Shown here: positions 1-7,412 of the stretch, piece by piece
How positions within the stretch are numbered: the stretch's first letter is position 1
Layout: the number at the start of each line of letters is the position of its first letter
From: an uncultured Schlesneria sp.
GTDB lineage: Bacteria; Planctomycetota; Planctomycetia; Planctomycetales; Planctomycetaceae
DNA length: 64,000 nucleotides
NCBI GenBank assembly: GCA_903840265.1
Contig: CAIMFH010000021.1
Span: 62,001 to 126,000 of the forward strand
Reading direction: 5' to 3'
The notes under the pieces: generated by a model
The model's input: the letters and a program-made list of their open reading frames with translations, nothing else
Databases searched by the model: none
What the model was told of the DNA's origin: nothing
Made by a program: the position numbers and the translations under genes

Positions 1-599
1 CTGCTGTGATCAATGCGATGAGTGCCCATCGCCAGCACGGGGAAACCAACGCTGTCGGTGTAGACCGAGCGGATGAAGTGCCCGGGAATGCCCCGGGTCT
101 GCCCGGTGCCGTGACAAAGCAAGCAATTGTCGACTTGCCTGGCCAAGTGTGGTTTGAGCGTTGCGTCCTGCCCGAGCGTGTAAAAGACGGCCCCCAGTTG
201 CGGGTCGGCGACCGACAATTCCAGCACGTCGCCATTCTGACAGAAGCCGACATAGGTGTCGTCGCTGAAGTAGATGGCTCGCGGCGTCCTGGGGGTGATG
301 CGGTGCCGCTGCAGGCTTGTTTTAGAGTAGACGAGCGCCTGCGACGAAATCGGAATCTTCAGTTCGGCCAGCACGGACTTCAGGTAACCTGGCCCCTCTT
401 CAAACTTCAGTCGCGACGTTCCCCCGTCCAGTCGAGTCTGCAGCCGCGAGATCGGATTGTCTGGCTTCGCGGTGGCGTAGTTGATCGGTTCACGCTCGAA
501 GTCCTGAGCATGAAGTTCCATGGAGCTCGAAATGACGCTCGGCAGAATGGCGAGTATCATCCCGAGGACAAACGTTGATCGAAGCGGGCCAGTTAACAT
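1..599 (-). CDS. Secreted c-type haem protein (partial, 3' end off window)
   Basis: Reading the minus strand from an ATG at 599 gives an open frame that runs off the left edge, about 199 codons. Residues 1-31 form a signal peptide (hydrophobic core, cleavage near LHAQD). Near residue 159 there is a CLLCHG motif, the CxxCH attachment site of a c-type haem, so the protein should act outside the cytoplasm. The sequence before the haem site has no domain I recognise. Planctomycetes encode many secreted haem proteins of this kind, but I cannot name the family. It diverges from the Rrf2 gene, and the shared intergenic region holds an operator-like palindrome that could make this gene the regulator's target. 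The C-terminus is not visible, so further haem sites cannot be excluded. Confidence 0.8.
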   Translation of the reverse strand, partial: MLTGPLRSTFVLGMILAILPSVISSSMELHAQDFEREPINYATAKPDNPISRLQTRLDGGTSRLKFEEGPGYLKSVLAELKIPISSQALVYSKTSLQRHRITPRTPRAIYFSDDTYVGFCQNGDVLELSVADPQLGAVFYTLGQDATLKPHLARQVDNCLLCHGTGQTRGIPGHFIRSVYTDSVGFPVLAMGTHRIDHS

Positions 600-652
600 T
601 ACCGACTTCTCGAGAAAGTAGGTTGTGCATCTTGCGGCGAGTCACTTGTGAG

Positions 653-681
653 TTGACGTTCTCACATGCACTCCCCAAAAT
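653..681 (+). promoter_or_regulatory. Candidate promoter of the Rrf2 gene
   Basis: TTGACG at 653-658 is followed after 17 bp by CAAAAT at 676-681. The -10 box is weak, but it overlaps the left arm of the palindrome at 677-702, as expected for an autoregulated Rrf2 gene. Confidence 0.35.
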
Positions 682-702
682 TGGATAGTCACATCCACTT
701 TT
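677..702. promoter_or_regulatory. Operator-like inverted repeat between divergent genes
   Basis: Two 10-bp arms, AAAATTGGAT and ATCCACTTTT, are separated by 6 bp and match as an inverted repeat at 9 of 10 positions. The element sits between two divergent promoters and overlaps the predicted start sites of both. AT-rich dyads of this size are typical of Rrf2-family operators. That the adjacent Rrf2 protein binds here is inference. Confidence 0.55.
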
Positions 703-703
703 A

Positions 704-732
704 ACTGTACTGGCGTCCGTATGCGACGTCAA
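704..732 (-). promoter_or_regulatory. Candidate promoter of the haem protein gene
   Basis: On the minus strand TTGACG (732-727) and TACAGT (709-704) are separated by exactly 17 bp, a good fit to a housekeeping promoter. The expected start lies near 697, inside the inverted repeat at 677-702, which leaves a 5' leader of about 100 nt before the ATG at 599. This is predicted by eye only. Confidence 0.5.
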
Positions 733-761
733 TCTCTGGTCGAATGAAGTCGAGGGACGGC

Positions 762-1220
762 ATGTTTTCTCAAACCGTCGAATATGCGCTGCGAGCGATT
801 GTCTTTCTCGCCGACAAATCACCGGAGGCCTGCACGACTGAGCAGATCGCGGAAAGGACGCAAGTGCCAAAGCCGTATCTGTCCAAAGTGCTGCAGAACC
901 TAAGCCGCTGCGAGATCGTGCGAACTCAGCGTGGTATTGGAGGTGGCGTCACGCTGCTGCGTCCGCCCGCGGAATTGACGATCCTGGAAGTGGTCAACGC
1001 GGTCGAGCCAATTCAACGAATCGCCACCTGTCCGTTGGGACTAAAGTCGCACGGCAAGAAACTGTGTCCGCTACATCGCCGCATGGACGACGCGATGGCC
1101 TCGGTAGAAGCGGCGTTCCGCAATACGACACTCGCCGAAATCCTGGCCGAGCCGACCGGCAGCCCGCCGCTCTGCGACGATCGCAAACCCGATCACAAAC
1201 CGACTCTGGCGAAGGGTTGA
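762..1220 (+). CDS. Rrf2-family transcriptional regulator
   Basis: A protein of about 152 residues with the Rrf2 winged-helix layout. It opens MFSQTVEYALRAIVFLA, has a recognition helix in VPKPYLSKVLQNL, and a wing with RGIGGGVTL. Two cysteines in the sensor region (TCPLG and KLCPLH, 11 residues apart) could help ligate an Fe-S cluster or act as thiol switches; the usual three-cysteine spacing of IscR/NsrR is not clear. I prefer the ATG at 762 over the one at 744 because it gives the canonical Rrf2 N-terminus and has GAGGGA upstream. The gene diverges from the secreted haem protein and converges on the CMD cluster. Redox or NO sensing is a family-based inference. Confidence 0.9.
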   Translation: MFSQTVEYALRAIVFLADKSPEACTTEQIAERTQVPKPYLSKVLQNLSRCEIVRTQRGIGGGVTLLRPPAELTILEVVNAVEPIQRIATCPLGLKSHGKKLCPLHRRMDDAMASVEAAFRNTTLAEILAEPTGSPPLCDDRKPDHKPTLAKG

Positions 1221-1314
1221 GAGATTTCAAACTTCGCCTCTTATAACTCGGCAGTGGCAATTCCCGCTGCCGTGGATGTTGCTCGCTGCCGAGTTATTGA
1301 AAGGCACTCTTGGC

Positions 1315-3981
1315 TTACTTACTTGTTTCCGTAGTTTTTACCGGTGGGTTGGCAAAGACGTTATCCCGCTCCAGCGGCAGCTGGAACCCATCCGAGACGC
1401 GGGTCATGTACAGACCTCGACAGAGCCACCAGAAAGTTGCCATGGCTTTGTCGGAACCGAAGTCGACTTCCAAGGTCTTGTAATCGGCCGCGGACAATTC
1501 CCATGGTGTCTTGCTGAGCTTTCGCGCGTAAGCGAACGCTCGCTGTTCTGCAGGAGGAAACGCAGACCAGTCTGAACCGGCCAGAAGTTTTGTCCGCGCA
1601 GCGATGGCTTTCTGGTCGAGTCCAGCGACTTCCAGCAGCATTTCGCAATGACCCATGCAGTAGTTGCATTCGATCGCGCGAGTTTGAATCCAGAACAAAC
1701 TCTCTTCCAGGACGCGATCGGGTTTTGTTTCAGACCACATGGTTCGAGTGGCGATGCTCCAAGGGACAGCCAACTCGGGAACGTAGCCTGAACAGACCAA
1801 ATTCCAGATGATTCGAGTCGGACGCGCGGCCATTGCGGGGGGAAGTTTTTGTTTCACTTCGTCCCACGTGGGTATCGGCAGTCGCGGCTTGCGACTGCGC
1901 TGCTGCTCCAGTCGTGTCTGCAACTGGTCATACGAGATGGCAGACCAGGCGGGATCGTCATCGACGACATCCTGGCCTGACGATTTAAGGGCCACTGATG
2001 CGGCCTGAGGCGGGAAGATTGGCGCGACTTGAAACGCATCGTCGGCGAATTGAACGGCCAGTGGTGGCAATGGACCGCCGACTTCGATCGGTAGCTTCAG
2101 CCCCAGGACGAGACGATCCTGGAAGTTGCCGTAGGCTGCCAACAGCACCATGGCTGCAACTTGCTTGTCCCCGAACCGAACTTTCAGTCGCTCAAACATC
2201 TCATCGGGAATCGTCGGGGCTGCGACGGTTAACAATCTCGCAAATTCAAGAGGCTCTCGATCGGCTTCTGCCCACGAAGAATCATCCGTCGTAAACTCGC
2301 GAACCGCATCCAGGTCCAAGCCAGCTCGCTTCAGATCGGCAATAGCGTACGCTTGCGAGTAAAGGCATCGATTTGCCTTGCCGATGACCCAGCGCATCTT
2401 CGCACGCAGGACGGGATCAAGTGGGCTCTTGGTCCGCTGGGCGTGATCCAGTTGCAACATGGCGGCCGCTGTGCGTGGAAGAGAGGACGCCACGCCGCGC
2501 GCCCAGTTCGGCAGAGTCTGTCCACCGCCTGAAACGGTCGCGGGCATCCGCTTCCAGCATTCTTCGACGCTCAACAAGGGGACGACGGACGTTCCTTCCG
2601 CAGATGCGGCGGCGACTTCGGGCGACTTCACGTTGTAGTAGTCGTAAAACACATTGTCGCGTTCCAGTGTCAGTTGGAATCCGTTCGAGATGCGAGTCAT
2701 GTAGTGATAACGGCTGGCGTTCAGCATCACGATCATCGCGCGATCGGCACCGAAATCATCTTTGAGTTGGGTGGCATCGGCATTGGACACCGACCAGGGC
2801 GTGCTCGTCAGCTTTCGGGCGAATGTGAACGCGTGTTGGTCGGCGGGAGAAAAGCTCGACCAATCGTCACCGGCAAGTAAGCGGCTTCGCTCGGCAATCT
2901 CTGGAGTCGTCAAACCTGCGACTTCCCAATTCATTTCGCAGTGACCCATGCAGTACGGGCACTTCACCGCGCGAGTCGTGACCCAGAACAGACTCTGTCC
3001 GAAGATACGATCCCACTTCGAACTGGTTTCCGCCCCGGCTGTTCGCATGAACACTTCGAAGGGAACGGCCAGTTCGGGGGCATACCCGAAGACGATGCGA
3101 TACCAGACGATGTCGCTTGGTCGCGAAATCAGACCTTCGGGAAGGTTGCGAGCGACCTGATCCCAGGGGAGAACCGGCAATCGCGTCGGCTTAGTTCGCT
3201 GAGATTCCAGTCGTTGCTGCAGCACATCGTAGCTGGTCGCGGCCCACTCAGGATCGTCTGGCGTCTGATCCTTACCTGTTGGCTTCGGGAGGGGGACTTT
3301 CTTTAAGGGTGGTGGCGGGGTCGTCTTGATGACGAACGACTCGGGACTGAAATCGACATCAGCCGGTGTGAGTGAGCCCTCCGCCTCCAAGGGAGCACCA
3401 ATAGCCAGCAGAAACCGATCCTGAAAGTTGGCGTAAGCCATCATCAGGACCATAGACGCGGCCTGCTTGTCCCCAAACAGTTTGACGAGCTGCGCAAATT
3501 CCTCATCGGTCACCGAATCGGAATCGACGCTCATCTTGCGAGCGAATGCCAATGCCGCCTGTTCATCTTTGGACCACGCTTGATAGTCCGCAGACTTCAG
3601 GCCGTCGATCCGATTCTTGGTGGCTCCAGCGCGAACGGCATCAGCGGCGGCAATCGCTTCGGAATAGGCACACTGATTCGCATGCGCAGCGACCCAGCGC
3701 ATACCGGCACGAAGTTCTGATGCCACGGGACTTTTGGTCCGCTGAGCCAGATCGAGTTCCAAGAAAGCGGCAGTGGTTCGTGGTAACTCGGCCGCCAGCA
3801 TGCGTGACCACGTCGGTAACGGCTGATCACCTCCCTTATCGGCGGCTGGCAGCTTCTGCCAGGCTTCGCTGTTCGACAACACTGGGAAGCGAGGACCGTC
3901 GTTGGCGAGTGAAGCAGCAGCCATGGAACCAATCATCAAACCGGTCATCCAAAGTGAAGAAGAAAAGATGCGGGCTCGCAT
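1315..3981 (-). CDS. Exported tandem carboxymuconolactone decarboxylase/AhpD-like protein
   Basis: An 888-residue protein with an N-terminal signal peptide (MRARIFSSSLWMTGLM...). It is built as two homologous halves (about 35-450 and 470-880), each containing two CMD/AhpD-type helical units. In each half the first unit keeps only one cysteine (CAYS near residue 103, CLYS near 539), while the second has the full redox motif followed by His (CPYCMGHCE near 341, CNYCMGHCE near 772). AhpD proteins use such CxxC...H sites for thiol peroxidase or disulfide chemistry. The ATG at 3981 is preferred over 4011 because it has AAGG upstream and opens the signal peptide. It is the last gene of an eleven-gene minus-strand run with two further CMD paralogues. 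Export is unusual, since AhpD normally works in the cytosol. Substrate unknown. Confidence 0.8.
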   Translation of the reverse strand: MRARIFSSSLWMTGLMIGSMAAASLANDGPRFPVLSNSEAWQKLPAADKGGDQPLPTWSRMLAAELPRTTAAFLELDLAQRTKSPVASELRAGMRWVAAHANQCAYSEAIAAADAVRAGATKNRIDGLKSADYQAWSKDEQAALAFARKMSVDSDSVTDEEFAQLVKLFGDKQAASMVLMMAYANFQDRFLLAIGAPLEAEGSLTPADVDFSPESFVIKTTPPPPLKKVPLPKPTGKDQTPDDPEWAATSYDVLQQRLESQRTKPTRLPVLPWDQVARNLPEGLISRPSDIVWYRIVFGYAPELAVPFEVFMRTAGAETSSKWDRIFGQSLFWVTTRAVKCPYCMGHCEMNWEVAGLTTPEIAERSRLLAGDDWSSFSPADQHAFTFARKLTSTPWSVSNADATQLKDDFGADRAMIVMLNASRYHYMTRISNGFQLTLERDNVFYDYYNVKSPEVAAASAEGTSVVPLLSVEECWKRMPATVSGGGQTLPNWARGVASSLPRTAAAMLQLDHAQRTKSPLDPVLRAKMRWVIGKANRCLYSQAYAIADLKRAGLDLDAVREFTTDDSSWAEADREPLEFARLLTVAAPTIPDEMFERLKVRFGDKQVAAMVLLAAYGNFQDRLVLGLKLPIEVGGPLPPLAVQFADDAFQVAPIFPPQAASVALKSSGQDVVDDDPAWSAISYDQLQTRLEQQRSRKPRLPIPTWDEVKQKLPPAMAARPTRIIWNLVCSGYVPELAVPWSIATRTMWSETKPDRVLEESLFWIQTRAIECNYCMGHCEMLLEVAGLDQKAIAARTKLLAGSDWSAFPPAEQRAFAYARKLSKTPWELSAADYKTLEVDFGSDKAMATFWWLCRGLYMTRVSDGFQLPLERDNVFANPPVKTTETSK

Positions 3982-4054
3982 GAGAACCTTTCCATATGAT
4001 TTCAAAGGCAACCTTCAGAGATGGTGAATTCTGTTGATTCCAAATGGCTTGCCA

Positions 4055-5308
4055 TCACTTCGTCGAAGTTTGTGATGGAGCTTTTGGCGTGGCGGCTTCC
4101 AGCAGAGTCATCACCAACGCCTGCTCCATCTCACCCGGCTTGAATCCGAAGGGGCCGCGTCCTCCCTTGTACGCCACGCGACCGTTGGTATCGATCACAT
4201 ACAATCGAGCGGGCATGCCGCTGTAGGCGTTTCCGGTCGAATCATTGATGTCATCGACCAGCAGTGGCATCTTCAGCTTTAACAGCTGATTGCATTGCTG
4301 AGCGACAGCTTTGCGCTCGTCGTAGGTCTTGGGCTGAGCCACCGCCACGCCGACCTTGGTGTTGGATTCCATCTTCCAGCCGTCGGTGGGATGGGCTTCG
4401 CGAACATACACCCCGATGAAGACAGCATCGTCTTTGAAACGCTCATGAACTGTTTCGACGCCTGGAGAAATCGAACGGAAGGGGCCGCAGGTAAAGTTGC
4501 CGAACATCAGCACGACAGGCTTTTTCCCGATGACTTCGGACAGCTTGATTGTCCGTTCGCCGTCTTGTGTCTTCAGCGTGAAGTCCGGAGCAGGTGCGTT
4601 CAATGCCGGCCCTTCCTGAAGTGATCCAACTTCGCCGGAGAACAAACCACTCAGCAGAATCTCTTTCGTGGGAGCATCGCCCGGCAGGAAATTCCCACCC
4701 ATTCCCGTCAACCAGGCTTCTCGCAGGTCTTCGGAACTCACCGCTTTCTGACCCTGAGCCGTCGCGTCGTAAAACGCGATCCACTCGTCGCGAGTCAGCG
4801 CGCCATCGCCATTGGGATCTGCCTTGCGGAACAGGCGATTCACCAAGGAGGCGTTCTGGACCCAGAAGTTACGATCAGACCAGTCCAGATCTTCGGCGAC
4901 GATCTTGCCATCTTTGTTGCGGTCGAGACGCTTGAACCACGCCGCGTCGCCCTGAAACTTTGCGGCTTCAATTTCCCCTTTGGAAGTGATGCCATGTTTC
5001 TCGGCCAGCCAGGCCCAACTGTAGCGCGATGCTGCCGGCCCAAACCAGCCGTCGTTGCCACCCATCATCGCACCCTTGCTGATCGCCAGGTACATCCGGA
5101 TCGCTTCTGGCGGAGTCTTCCCTTCGTAGGCGGCTTCGATTTCTTCGTTGGGAACCTTGGTCAGCTCCGGAGTCACGGCGAACTTCGATTCTTCTTTCGC
5201 GGCAGTTGCTTCACTCTTGGCGGCCGCATCGTTCGCACTCGCTTGCGAGAGCAGCATCGCAGTGACCGATAAGACCGGAGCAGTTAGTTTCAGACAGGTC
5301 CATCTCAT
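4055..5308 (-). CDS. Secreted EF-hand and iodothyronine deiodinase-like redoxin
   Basis: A 417-residue protein. Residues 1-25 are a signal peptide ending in ASAND. The middle has two EF-hand loops, DRNKDGKIVAED and DPNGDGALTRDE. The C-terminal part, from APDFTLKTQDG onward, is a thioredoxin-fold domain with LMFGNFTCGPFRS and VYVREAHPTDGW, the hallmark of the deiodinase family (GSCTUPPF in animal enzymes), with Cys where animal enzymes have selenocysteine. Bacterial members are probably thiol redox proteins rather than hormone deiodinases. The ATG at 5308 is chosen over 5344 for its signal peptide and purine-rich upstream AAAGAGAT. It lies 73 bp before the tandem CMD gene and 51 bp after the lipoprotein, which suggests a shared transcript. 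Confidence 0.82.
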   Translation of the reverse strand: MRWTCLKLTAPVLSVTAMLLSQASANDAAAKSEATAAKEESKFAVTPELTKVPNEEIEAAYEGKTPPEAIRMYLAISKGAMMGGNDGWFGPAASRYSWAWLAEKHGITSKGEIEAAKFQGDAAWFKRLDRNKDGKIVAEDLDWSDRNFWVQNASLVNRLFRKADPNGDGALTRDEWIAFYDATAQGQKAVSSEDLREAWLTGMGGNFLPGDAPTKEILLSGLFSGEVGSLQEGPALNAPAPDFTLKTQDGERTIKLSEVIGKKPVVLMFGNFTCGPFRSISPGVETVHERFKDDAVFIGVYVREAHPTDGWKMESNTKVGVAVAQPKTYDERKAVAQQCNQLLKLKMPLLVDDINDSTGNAYSGMPARLYVIDTNGRVAYKGGRGPFGFKPGEMEQALVMTLLEAATPKAPSQTSTK

Positions 5309-5359
5309 GGTGATCTCTTTGACTAGGGAACTGGGGGACTTCAAATCAGGTGGCCAGTA

Positions 5360-5770
5360 TCAATGAAATATGTCACGAAAGACGGTCAAGACCGGACTGG
5401 TCCCCACCACATAACTGACCGTTTTTTCCGATTCGACATCTTTCGCATCGCGCAGCTTCAGTTTCACTTTGGCTTGCAGGTTGGCATCGACCGGCTTGGC
5501 ACCGTCGAGGACTTCATAGTCCACCAGCTTGGCACCGCTAGACCAATCCTGATCCTGAACGACGATTGATGGCGAACCCTTCTTCAGGCTCTCAACGGTC
5601 TGGCCGCTCTTCCAGGAGTCCAAGGCCGTGCGCAATGTCTGCTGGGCCACGTCGGGTTTGACGGCATGCGCGTTACCGCCACATCCGATCAATCCCGAGG
5701 AGAGTATCATCAGCAACAGGCATTGCCGCCCGGTGAAGCAATTCAACGATCGATGCGAACGAGGGCTCAT
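5360..5770 (-). CDS. Lipoprotein of unknown function (paralogue 1)
   Basis: A 136-residue predicted lipoprotein: a hydrophobic segment followed by the lipobox LIGCGG (Cys near residue 30). The mature part is small and hydrophilic and ends with YVVGTSPVLTVFR. It is clearly homologous to the product of 10737-11126, which shares the lipobox LIGC, the spaced W...DW...G segment and VEYVVGTSPVVTVFR. No known domain is recognised. Both copies follow a DUF1559 gene on the same strand, so the pair belongs to a duplicated cassette. In planctomycetes small lipoproteins often follow DUF1559 genes; the function is unknown. Confidence 0.75.
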   Translation of the reverse strand: MSPRSHRSLNCFTGRQCLLLMILSSGLIGCGGNAHAVKPDVAQQTLRTALDSWKSGQTVESLKKGSPSIVVQDQDWSSGAKLVDYEVLDGAKPVDANLQAKVKLKLRDAKDVESEKTVSYVVGTSPVLTVFRDIFH

Positions 5771-5819
5771 GGATGAAATTCTCGATGAAGTGGAGTTGGT
5801 AGAATTGCAATCGAAGAAG

Positions 5820-5838
5820 GACGGGTTGGAAACCCGTC
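5820..5838. repeat. Palindromic repeat downstream of DUF1559 gene
   Basis: GACGGGTT and AACCCGTC flank a 3-base centre in the gap between the DUF1559 gene and the lipoprotein gene. The same word (ACGGGTTGGAA) recurs near 23500 and 23580. It could form a hairpin in either transcript; there is no U-tract. Confidence 0.6.
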
Positions 5839-5871
5839 TTACGAGAAGACGGACTTCGAAGACGACGAGTC

Positions 5872-6819
5872 CTAGAAATCACCAATCACTTCGCCGCCGG
5901 CGCGACTCCCGACAGCTCGCCATGCCAAACGATCCACATTCTCGCTGACAAACCTCACCGATCCGTCGCAGAGTTGCACATGCACGCCGCCGACATGTCG
6001 GCTACTGGGCGGCATGTTGGCGCGCAAGACGGTGAAGAATCCGCATGATCGTGAGTTGGGACCGTTGATGTGCTGGTAAGTATGCTGCCCGTGCATCCAG
6101 GGCGCTCCCATGTACAGCGGGAACTGATTAGAGAGATTATTGATATCGACCGCGGCGCACATGGCGATCGCGTCGTCAGGGGTTGCCGGAGACGCCGGGC
6201 TGAAGAAAACATCTGCGATCGGACTGACGATTCCGTTGTTGCCGTCCGCCAGCATCCGCTCGCTGAATGCGGCGGTGTTGGTCGTCCCATCGGTAATATC
6301 GCCGATACGGACGGCGCTGGCGTAAAACATCACCCCCGTCTGTGGCGGCATCCCCGCGTTCGGCCCAGTAGCGTCCTGCCAAATCACGCCGCTCCCCTTG
6401 TTGGCCATGTAATTCGTCGGGCCACCTTGGCCGGAGAGATTGTTGTTACCATCACTCGGGCAGCGTAAGGCCGGCAGCACGGAATTGAGCGCCGTACTGT
6501 TCGCGGCATCGCTATACGGCAACGAGAAATTAATCAAGTTGTAGAGCGGAGCCTGATCGAAATAAGGGAGCATCTGACTGACAGCCGAGTACCCTTTTGC
6601 CGAGTCAATCTGGCCGAACGGAAAGCAATTGAATGTACCGTGATAATTGTGCAATCCCAGGCCCAGTTGCTTGAGGTTGTTTTTGCACTGGGTGCGTCTC
6701 GCAGCTTCACGGGCTTGTTGAACGGCGGGCAACAGCAACGCAATCAAAACAGCGATAATGGCGATGACGACGAGAAGTTCAATCAGAGTAAATGCGCGAC
6801 GACGAGAATGACGAATCAT
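5872..6819 (-). CDS. DUF1559 pseudopilin-like protein (intact copy)
   Basis: A 315-residue protein with a type IV prepilin-like N-terminus: [20 protein letters not shown], with cleavage expected before Phe and the conserved Glu at mature position 5. It is followed by [19 protein letters not shown] and the DUF1559 globular domain, which ends with the H-x-DG signature ([22 protein letters not shown]). These proteins are greatly expanded in planctomycetes. They are assumed to be pseudopilins or secreted surface proteins, and their role is not established. The second copy at 11271-12248 is closely similar but interrupted. The gene lies between a TCGDYL protein and a lipoprotein, as does the other copy. 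Confidence 0.92.
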   Translation of the reverse strand: MIRHSRRRAFTLIELLVVIAIIAVLIALLLPAVQQAREAARRTQCKNNLKQLGLGLHNYHGTFNCFPFGQIDSAKGYSAVSQMLPYFDQAPLYNLINFSLPYSDAANSTALNSVLPALRCPSDGNNNLSGQGGPTNYMANKGSGVIWQDATGPNAGMPPQTGVMFYASAVRIGDITDGTTNTAAFSERMLADGNNGIVSPIADVFFSPASPATPDDAIAMCAAVDINNLSNQFPLYMGAPWMHGQHTYQHINGPNSRSCGFFTVLRANMPPSSRHVGGVHVQLCDGSVRFVSENVDRLAWRAVGSRAGGEVIGDF

Positions 6820-6910
6820 GGATCAGGCCCTCGAAAGATCCGCACGACGGCGGAATATAGGATGGAATGACGATGCGCAACGAGCGCGCCGTCCAAATGA
6901 TGCGTGACAG

Positions 6911-6952
6911 CTCAATCGACAGATGATCGAACTCGTCGATCACTCGATTGAG
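6911..6952. repeat. Inverted repeat upstream of the intact DUF1559 gene
   Basis: CTCAATCGA (6911-6919) and TCGATTGAG (6944-6952) are perfect inverted arms 24 bp apart, about 100 bp upstream of the DUF1559 start at 6819. It may be a regulatory dyad or a hairpin. No function can be assigned. Confidence 0.4.
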
Positions 6953-6965
6953 CGAAGTTCAAACA

Positions 6966-7388
6966 TCACACCATCCGCGGAGGGCGAAAGATGCGGTCTG
7001 TAAAACCGCTGATAGCGGCGATCTGGATTGCTCGATCGCGATCAGATAGTTGCAGAGGGACGATCGAGGGAACTGGGGCTAGAACTGCTTCCATCATCGT
7101 CGAAGGCGCAATCTCGTTGGAGGGCTGCGCCGGAATCGGCTGGTGTCGACGGCAGTTTGGTCCCAGGCAGACGGGATAGTTGGCAGGCTCGCCAGTGGCA
7201 GGTATTGAACTTGCCCTGGATAGATCTCTGCTGAGACCGGCCGCCTGATCACCGTGTTTCTGGAGATAATCTCCGCACGTCGCTTCGGCCAAGCGCACTT
7301 GTCCAACGACAGCAGCGATCAACAGCAGCCACTGCAAGCAGTGGCGCTGGAGAGATCGGATTGTCGTTGATCGCACTTCTCGTTGCAT
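6966..7388 (-). CDS. Secreted small cysteine-containing protein, TCGDYL/FRPP family (paralogue 1)
   Basis: A 140-residue protein. After a basic start and a hydrophobic segment (WLLLIAAVVGQ) a signal peptide is predicted to end near AEA, just before TCGDYL. The mature chain has PVCLGPNCRR in the middle, a low-complexity Pro/Ala linker, and ends with IFRPPRMV. The copy at 12532-12957 shares ATCGDYL, C-x-GP-x-C and IFRPP with little in between, so these three blocks are probably the functional parts. The three cysteines suggest disulfide or metal chemistry. I recognise no named domain. It starts 24 bp after the CMD gene at 7413 and is probably cotranscribed with it. Confidence 0.7.
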   Translation of the reverse strand: MQREVRSTTIRSLQRHCLQWLLLIAAVVGQVRLAEATCGDYLQKHGDQAAGLSRDLSRASSIPATGEPANYPVCLGPNCRRHQPIPAQPSNEIAPSTMMEAVLAPVPSIVPLQLSDRDRAIQIAAISGFTDRIFRPPRMV

Positions 7389-7412
7389 TGTCTAATACCG
7401 TAGCGTGGTCGC

